DNA of 64,000 bases from assembly GCF_003173055.1 (NCBI RefSeq), contig NZ_QGLF01000007.1:123328-187327 (forward strand), read 5' to 3'. Shown here in pieces: positions 61,201 to 64,000 of the stretch (position 1 is the first letter of the stretch; each line of letters opens with the position of its first letter). This stretch comes from Zavarzinia compransoris (GTDB taxonomy: Bacteria > Pseudomonadota > Alphaproteobacteria > Zavarziniales > Zavarziniaceae). Made by a program: the position numbers and the translations under genes. The notes under the pieces are model-generated. The model saw only the letters and a program-made list of their open reading frames with translations, ran no database searches and was not told where the DNA came from.

Positions 61201-64000
61201 ATCGCCGGCCTCGTGAACGGGGACAGCGCTGCCGCCTATACCGGTACCGCGGTGGTTGCGGATTCGACCGCCATTGCCGCCGATGCCGGCAATTACGCCG
61301 GCGGCCTGACCGCCAGCGGTCTCAGTTCCGCCGTCGGCTATGCGATCGCCTATCAGGCCGGCGCCTTGACGGTGGATCAGGCGGTGCTGACCGCGACCCT
61401 GACCGGCAGCGTGGTCAAGACCTACGACGGCACCGACAGCGCCACCCTGACGGCCGCCAACTACAGCCTCAGCCCGCGGCTGTTCACCGATGTCGTCTCG
61501 CTTCAGCCGGTGCTGTCCGGCACTTACGACAACGCCAATGCGGGGACGGGCAAGGTGGTGTCGGTCGCCGGCCTGGCCCTCACCGGTGCCGATGCCGGCA
61601 ACTATCGCCTGGCCTCGACCGCGATCAGCGCCCCCATCGGTCAGATAAACGCGGCCATCGTGACCGTGACGGCGGGCCTTACCGGCTCCGTCAGCAAGAT
61701 CTACGACGGCAACAACACGGCGACATTGACCGCGGCCAATTTCACGCTGACCGGCTACGCGCTCGGGGATGAGGTCGAACTGGTGCCGGTCCTGGCCGGC
61801 ACGTTCTCGGGCACGGATGTCGGCGCCGGCCTCACGGTCACCGTCGCCGGTCTCAGCCTGACCGGCAGTGATGCGGCCAATTACGCGCTGGCCTCGACCA
61901 CCGTTCAGGCCTCGATCGGGGAAATCACCCGGAAGACCCTGACCGCTGCCCTGGTCGGCACCGCCACCAAAGTCTACGACGGCGACACCGCCATTGCCCT
62001 GGCCGCCGGCAATTATCAGCTGAACGGCGCGGTCCTGGGCGATGGCGTCGCCCTGGTGCCGGACCTGACCGGCACATTGTCGAGCACCGGGGTCGGCACG
62101 GGAAAGACGGTGAGCGTCTCGGGCCTTGCCTTGTCGGGCCTGGACGCGGGCAATTACACCATCGCCTCCACCCTGTCGGGGAACATCGGCACGGTGGAGC
62201 AGCGCGCGATCACGGTCACCGCGACCAGCCAATCCCGCGTCTATGGCGACGCCAACCCGTCTCTGGCCTATTCGGTGACGGCCGGCACGCTCGTGGCCGG
62301 CGACAGCCTGAACGGTTCCCTGTCCACCCTCGCGACGCTCGCATCGCCGGTAAGCAGCTACCAGATCGCACAGGGCACGCTGAACAGCAGCAACAACGCC
62401 AATTACGCGATCACCTTCGCCCCCGGCACACTGACCGTAACCCCCGCCGCCCTGACGGTAACGGCGACCGCGGGCCAGTCGAAAGTCTACGGCGACCTCG
62501 ACCCCGCGCTGGCCTACACGGCCACGGGCTTCAAGGCGGGCGACACGGCGGCCCTGCTGACCGGCTCTCTGACCCGGACCGCGGGCGAGAACGCGGGCGA
62601 CTACGGGATCACGCTGGGCGGCGTCTCGGCGGGTGGGAACTATACGGTGAGCCTGTCGGGGTCGCCGAGCTTCCGGATCACGCCGGCGGCGCTGACGGTG
62701 ACGGCGACCGCGGGCCAATCGAAGGTCTATGGGGACCTTGACCCTGCGCTGGCCTACACGGCCACGGGCTTCAAGGCCGGCGACACGGCGGCCCTGCTGA
62801 CCGGGGCGCTGGCCCGGGCCGCAGGCGAGAACGCGGGCGACTACGGGATCACGCTGGGCGGCGTCTCGGCGGGCGGCAACTACACGGTGAGCCTGTCGGG
62901 CACACCGAGCTTCCGGATCACACCGGCGGCCCTGACGGTAACGGCGACCGCGGGCCAGTCGAAAGTCTACGGCGACCTCGACCCCGTGCTGGCCTACACG
63001 GCCACAGGCTTCAAGGCGGGCGACACGGCGGCCCTGCTGATCGGCTCTCTGACCCGGGCCGCAGGCGAGAACGCGGGCGATTACGGGGTCACGCTGGGCG
63101 GCGTCTCGGCGGGTGGGAACTATACGGTGAGCCTGTCGGGGTCGCCGAGCTTCCGGATCACGCCGGCGGCGCTGACGGTGACGGCGACCGCGGGCCAATC
63201 GAAGGTCTATGGGGACCTTGACCCTGCGCTGGCCTACACGGCCACGGGCTTCAAGGCCGGCGACACGGCGGCCCTGCTGACCGGGTCTCTGACCCGGACC
63301 GCGGGCGAGAATGCCGGCGACTACGGGATCACGCTGGGCGGCGTCTCGGCGGGCGGGAACTACACGGTGAGCCTGTCGGGCGCACCGAGCTTCCGGATCA
63401 CACCGGCAGCGCTGACGGTGACGGCGACCGCGGGCCAGTCGAAGGTCTATGGGGACCTTGATCCTGTGCTGGCCTACACGGCCACAGGCTTCAAGGGGGG
63501 CGACACGGCGGCTCTGCTGACCGGGTCTCTGACCCGGGCCGCGGGCGAGAACGCCGGCGACTATGGGATCACGCTGGGCGGCGTCTCGGCGGGCGGGAAC
63601 TACACGGTGAGCCTGTCGGGGGCACCGAGCTTCCGGATCACACCGGCAGCCCTGACGGTAACGGCGACCGCGGGCCAGTCGAAAGTCTACGGTGACCTTG
63701 ACCCTGCGCTGGCTTACACGGCCACAGGCTTCAAGGCCGGCGATACGGCGGCCCTCCTGACCGGGTCTCTGACCCGGGCCGCGGGCGAGAACGCGGGCGA
63801 CTACGGGATCACGCTGGGCGGCGTCTCGGCGGGCGGCAACTACACGGTGAGCCTGTCGGGCACACCGAGCTTCCGGATCACACCGGCAGCCCTGACGGTG
63901 ACGGCGACCGCGGGCCAGTCGAAAGTCTACGGCGACTTCGACCCTGTGCTGGCCTACACGGCCACAGGCTTCAAGGCGGGCGACACGGCGGCCCTGCTGA
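49228..64000 (+). CDS. Giant filamentous-haemagglutinin-type secreted adhesin (partial at 3' end)
   Basis: The frame is open from ATG 49228 to the window end (at least 4,924 codons) and continues beyond. A GGGGAG site (49214-49219) lies 8 bases before the start. The N-terminus is an extended signal peptide ending AGAARA-QDG, then a haemagglutination-activity/TPS domain (VIDWQGFDVGDRASVRFNQP, NPNGVLIGPGGRIDAAG, NTGTIKAVAGKVNLAAG), which routes the protein through a TpsB outer membrane transporter not seen in the window. Nine GLUG-type modules (to about codon 3,660), YDG-type repeats (about 4,050-4,325) and a tandem MBG-type array follow. Likely role: cell-surface attachment or biofilm formation, inferred from family and architecture. 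Confidence 0.9.
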   Translation, partial: MIQAERHHRDQSGGTAECFGRTPLRRLLTSSTALVPSRLVMVALAAGFGAGAARAQDGLTLPAGGALVGGNATVSTPEAGRLVIDQSSAKAVIDWQGFDVGDRASVRFNQPDAQAITVNRVTAGGASRIDGQVSANGKVVILNPNGVLIGPGGRIDAAGVVASTSKIDADAFMAGNGNLTFTPGGNAGAEIANEGTITVEGAGIAALVGPNVRNTGTIKAVAGKVNLAAGETYTLDLAGDGLIELAVTGSGRRLDQAGVVEGGTVVISADAASDVVANVVNIGGVTRATAISVDGGEIVLDGGAGGIAVTGTVDASSAAGAGGTVTVTGATVTLAGGAKVKADGATAGGTVLIGGDRRGGKVEAEKLVPKPVPTAASTTVESGAAVSATGGSGPGGAIVVWGDQRASVSGLLAAGGAGGGFIETSGLEVLLDGAAIDAGSGGQWLLDPTNYNLNAAAATTIQNTLNSGTNVLIETADAGAGAGDIIVASSVIWGSGATLELAAHRNITVNANLIASAGGDLTLRADKNGTGTGTVTVAVTPGLTAGSVYNIYYNPADTDSDGQKYDNPATYAAGGGARTAWMLVNNVNDLQAMRDNLSGTYALSRDIDASATATWNSGAGFVPVGASGSSFTGRLDGQGHVIDGLYIRRTANYTGLFGESGGSIRNLGLVDANVTGGQFTGALVGRQVSAGTVANVFVTGTVAAPLGYVGGLVGLDAGSITDSWASATVSGTNVYAGGLVGLSSGVLARVHASGAVTGQSYVGGLAGSITGGTLTDGYATGSVTASSGAAGGLVGWVTGSTPVSIDRAYATGAVTGPSRGGLIGIILVGLGAITLTDTYWDAATTGVGVAYGSLSGIASIDATNIAAQPYAAASYTGFNFTNTWYIAEGSTRPILRNEYSTTIRTAHQLQLMALNLGASYTLANDIDFGAEIAAAGAVWNPATGFVPVGAASNSFTGALDGQGYVVEGLYISRTGSDTGLFGYSGGSIRNLGLVDANVTGGSYTGALAGRQSSVGTVANVFVTGTVAATGVSAGGLVGVNNGSIADSWASATVSGTGAYVGGLVGTSSGSGVLARVHASGAVTGQVYAGGLVGSITGGTLTDGYATGTVTTSSSSAGGLVGSVNSITPVTITRAYATGAVAASAVRGGLIGIITVDSGSTTLSVTRWDATTTGVGIAYGGLIGSLSIDATNIAALPYAVASYPGFVSSNAWYIVEGSTRPILRSEYSTTIRNAHQLQLMAVNLGASYTLANDIDFGAALANASDVWNPATGFVPVGAAGSSFTGALDGRGHVIDGLYISRTGSDTGLFGYSGGSIRNLGLVDADVTGGIYTGALAGRQSSAGTVANVFVTGAVAATGVSVGGIVGVNEGSIADSWASATVSGGSGSAGGLVGTSSGSSVLARVHASGAVTAQNYAGGLVGSITGGTLIDSYATGTVTVSNIGAGGLVGVVISVNPVTIIRAYATGAVAAGTARGGLIGVITVSSGSTTLSATRWDAATTGVGVAFGSLSGSLSIDATDIAAQPYAAASYAGFDFTDTWYIAEGDTRPILRSEYSTTIRNAHQLQLMALNLGASYVLANDIDFGAAIANASEVWNPATGFVPVGSTANPFTGQLDGQGHVVDSLFIYRPGIGQTGLIGRTANATIGNIGLVDADVTGGAQSGTLVGRAVGGSIANAFATGKMTEAVVGAAVGGLIGDLSAGTLADSWAAVDVLSDYYAVGGLVGYGQAVTIIRSHASGTVSGVGSIGGLVGQLGSGLGASVVDSYATGAVTGTSAVGGLIGGYIYNSTLSNVYASGAVSGSTDVGGLVGGPAGAGAITGSNAYWDATTTGQSQGIGNATGAGGLAVTNISAAPYVAASYTGFVSSNAWYIVEGSTRPILRSEYSTTIRNAHQLQLMALDLGASYVLANDIDFGAAIANASEVWNPATGFVPVGTSGNQFTGALDGRGHVIDGLYINRTGDDTGLFGRANGSIRNLGLVDANVAGGARTGALVGYNLNAGAVTNVFVTGTVAATGSNAGGIAGASDGRITDSWASATVSATIGYAGGLVGLSGGVLTRVHASGAVTAQSYAGGLAGSIDRGSVTDSYATGTVTVSSIGAGGLVGIVSSIAPVTITRAYATGAVAGAARGGLIGMITVLTGPADLIDTYWDAATTGVGAAYGSLSGGASIDATNIAANPYAAASYPGFDFTNTWYLAAGSTRPILRSEYSTTIRNAHQLQLMALDLGASYVLANDIDFGAAIANASEVWNPATGFVPVGTLATPFTGALDGQGHVIDGLTINRPAANQVGLFGQTSYAVIGNIGLANASVTGASEIGALIGRAVDGSITNVFATGSVTSGSGTAVGGLIGKLSVGTLADAWADVDVRASSFAAGGLVGFSEAAIVRAHASGTVSGQGYSGGLVGQLGGPGASITDSYATGAVTGTTAVGGLVGAFISNSTLTNVYASGTVTGTSAVGGLVGGPNGGGATITGSNAYWDATTTGQSLGIGNATGAGGLAVTNIGAAPYAEASYTGFDFTSIWYIAEGNTRPLLRNEYSTTIYSAHQLQLMALDLAASYTLGSDIDLGATRAYAGEVWNTATGFMPIGNSTTAFFGDLDGGGHAIDGLYINRATTDNVGLFGQMGDFAADSGRISNLALTNFNVSGSSSVGGLVGRVVGTAAATHAFDTITLSGQVAAANFGAGGLIGQTMGGNVSVGTIRADVTASANSTAGGLIGAFSAPTQQVTIADVNLTGTMAAASGGAGGLIGYSDISATTSLTISGITLDVAVSGGKWIGGLAGGFGIATLSNLRVLAVVTGTPSSYAVGGLVGQGSGSFTDVEAKVDVTGGSYVGGGLGQAQTAGSISFADVSLTGTVRGLSAAAESDVGGLVGDGGSNVLTISRTYVGAAVSSAGGALGGLVGHHFATVNITDSYATGPVTAGGSNVGGLIGRTLNATITDSYASGAVTSSLAGAATGGLVASALGTVSVTTSYWDLGTTGQSASVGGGTGIASADARTEASYAGFDFTSTWYMVEGEFRPILRSEYSTTIQTAHQLQLMATNLAADYTLANDIDLGAALANPGEVWDTAKGFLPVGDSATRFTGTLDGQGHAIDGLFIDRPATNWVGLFGVIDGAGAGVADLVLTNVDVTGRQLVGAVAGVGELGTRFSDILVIGAVEAGNGYAGLLVGSFNSGVATRIAAEGSVKGGTGYLGGLIGSLTIATVSDAYSGATVIGTNAFAVGGLIGGTFGASVLRSYAVGDVSVVSGASEVGGLIGFVGSASTLTETYASGRVTATGPDVGGLVGRFSGAATATASYWDVTTTGQAASAAGTAITTALGAFTANTYTGFDLAGTWYMDPDAAAGSAGRLRPMLRSEFSTTIRTAHQLQLMALDVAADYTLANDLDLGASLANASDVWKAATGFMPVQAGITLFSGTFDGGGHVIDGLAITGSGSSRTGLFGYLSGATVTDLTLANVAIVGGTFYTGALAGAPGVDASLVSNVHVTGTVSGGNYVGGIAGSFNGTLTGSSSTATVSTTAEAAGGLLGELGGSGSVIESWASGDVRAGTNLAGGLVGVLQSSSAVARSYFTGTVTAANYAGGLVGIANFSATITDSYALGAVVATGTYAGGLVGRLNGTTITSSYAANYVTGSNSGGLVGLYSSGTAANAYWDTGISGRANAAGSGTLTGTFSGVPAAQLKAGLPPGLSAAVWGTLADTAYPYLAWRFPAGVSVLAGTSGLVGRGVSFTLGGEVVGQAIAGADGSFYAMVDPVASGGMALAWGDGRLASTAGVTTTAQSASARDFVAVAGATGGHGLGFSLNTDVLDVATAGGTLSAALAAMAAAAGTTPAAPYLFTISGGDLAVAAGKSLEFAAGGSAFTLDASIAATGAGTILLRLTAADGTLTLNSGESLGAAATTGAAVVVVAPKLVNNAGASALSVAAGARSLVYADDWATSSLGGLGGGDRNIYNATYGSLAPASVSGTTSKIVWKRQPTLTVTAADGSRTYGAAFSGGSVSIAGLVNGDSAAAYTGTAVVADSTAIAADAGNYAGGLTASGLSSAVGYAIAYQAGALTVDQAVLTATLTGSVVKTYDGTDSATLTAANYSLSPRLFTDVVSLQPVLSGTYDNANAGTGKVVSVAGLALTGADAGNYRLASTAISAPIGQINAAIVTVTAGLTGSVSKIYDGNNTATLTAANFTLTGYALGDEVELVPVLAGTFSGTDVGAGLTVTVAGLSLTGSDAANYALASTTVQASIGEITRKTLTAALVGTATKVYDGDTAIALAAGNYQLNGAVLGDGVALVPDLTGTLSSTGVGTGKTVSVSGLALSGLDAGNYTIASTLSGNIGTVEQRAITVTATSQSRVYGDANPSLAYSVTAGTLVAGDSLNGSLSTLATLASPVSSYQIAQGTLNSSNNANYAITFAPGTLTVTPAALTVTATAGQSKVYGDLDPALAYTATGFKAGDTAALLTGSLTRTAGENAGDYGITLGGVSAGGNYTVSLSGSPSFRITPAALTVTATAGQSKVYGDLDPALAYTATGFKAGDTAALLTGALARAAGENAGDYGITLGGVSAGGNYTVSLSGTPSFRITPAALTVTATAGQSKVYGDLDPVLAYTATGFKAGDTAALLIGSLTRAAGENAGDYGVTLGGVSAGGNYTVSLSGSPSFRITPAALTVTATAGQSKVYGDLDPALAYTATGFKAGDTAALLTGSLTRTAGENAGDYGITLGGVSAGGNYTVSLSGAPSFRITPAALTVTATAGQSKVYGDLDPVLAYTATGFKGGDTAALLTGSLTRAAGENAGDYGITLGGVSAGGNYTVSLSGAPSFRITPAALTVTATAGQSKVYGDLDPALAYTATGFKAGDTAALLTGSLTRAAGENAGDYGITLGGVSAGGNYTVSLSGTPSFRITPAALTVTATAGQSKVYGDFDPVLAYTATGFKAGDTAALL
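50968..60204 (+). repeat. Nine tandem GLUG-type modules, about 981 bp each, inside the adhesin gene
   Basis: The landmark R-P-[IM]-L-R-[NS]-E-[YF]-S-T-T-I recurs at 51901, 52882, 53863, 54850, 55822, 56803 (as RPLLRNEYSTTI), 58267 and 59260, giving periods of 981, 981, 987, 972, 981, 1464 and 993 bases; the first module lacks it and begins near 50968. Each module continues HQLQLMALxLxAxYxLANDI, FTGxLDGQGHVIDGL and several GGLVG-type GLUG motifs, and closes with YWDxxTTG. Modules 2, 3 and 6 are close to identical over long stretches; module 7 (56803-58266) is expanded by about 160 residues. Confidence 0.88.
61387..62205 (+). repeat. Three YDG-type repeats inside the adhesin gene
   Basis: Units of about 92 residues carry the TYDG / IYDG / VYDG motif at 61423, 61702 and 61975 (periods 279 and 273 bases), each followed by LTAANY-like and AGNY / AANY segments. 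They resemble the YDG domain found between the N-terminal filament and the C-terminal repeats of other large adhesins, and link the GLUG modules to the MBG array. Confidence 0.75.
62452..64000 (+). repeat. Tandem array of near-identical 240-bp (80-residue) MBG-type repeats
   Basis: Repeats begin at 62452, 62692, 62932, 63172, 63412, 63652 and 63892; the seventh is cut by the window end, so the total is unknown. Each encodes LTVTATAGQSKVYGDLDP, LAYTATGFKAGDTAALL, a GENAGDYGITLGGVSAGGNY stretch and FRITPAA. A diverged related unit with RVYGDANPSLAY lies just before (motif at 62242). Units differ by scattered bases only, which indicates recent amplification or gene conversion, and the array will be prone to assembly collapse. 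Confidence 0.92.

Noticed and set aside
62452..64000. CRISPR-like array
   Set aside because: The units are 240 bp, contiguous without spacers, and in frame with the adhesin coding sequence; they are protein repeats.

Overview
The window is a 64 kb stretch of a very GC-rich chromosome. Gene content points to a Gram-negative alphaproteobacterium: the left end carries the lpxC - bamD - recN - ligA order usual in that class, and kdp, glycine betaine catabolism and outer-membrane systems are all present. The genus cannot be fixed from sequence alone. I found no rRNA or tRNA gene, insertion sequence, prophage or CRISPR array.

Layout. 1-5043 (+): the 3' end of lpxC, then bamD, recN and ligA, closed by a strong hairpin shared with the convergent FAD monooxygenase (5098-6288, -). 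6342-6913 holds two decayed copies of the 3' part of the neighbouring ETF beta gene. 6925-23608 (all -) is a compact glycine betaine catabolic island, transcribed in the order soxBDAG, sdaA, regulator, gbcAB, regulator, dgcAB, etfA-like, etfB-like. Together these would take glycine betaine to dimethylglycine (GbcAB), sarcosine (DgcAB with its own ETF), glycine plus a one-carbon unit (SoxBDAG), and serine to pyruvate (SdaA); glyA is not in the window. Two GlxA/GbdR-type regulators are embedded.

23732-25822 (+): an ECF sigma factor, its membrane anti-sigma partner and a Bax-inhibitor-1 family membrane protein. 25937-28375 (-): TetR regulator and two GST-fold proteins, divergent from 28561-36794 (+), a six-gene run of DUF1302, DUF1329, metallo-beta-lactamase fold, double HCCA-isomerase/DsbA-fold, formylglycine-generating enzyme and sulfatase genes. 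That run looks like an uncharacterised uptake and processing pathway for a sulfated, probably hydrophobic, compound. 36816-37358 (-): DUF2076 protein. 37665-45725 (+): a complete kdp potassium-pump operon (small membrane ORF, kdpF, A, B, C, D, E).

45733-64000 is the most unusual part. A LytTR response regulator and two LytS-type kinases lie on the minus strand; the kinase coupled to the regulator has lost its ATP-binding N and G boxes. A 12-bp direct repeat with a 21-bp period occurs upstream of each kinase, and the second pair also precedes a giant secreted adhesin gene on the plus strand. The intergenic region between the kinases can fold into several hairpins ending in a plus-strand terminator. 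The adhesin frame is open from 49228 to the window end (at least 4,924 codons): a two-partner-secretion N-terminal domain, nine roughly 327-residue GLUG-type modules, YDG-type repeats and a tandem array of near-identical 80-residue MBG-type repeats that continues past the window.
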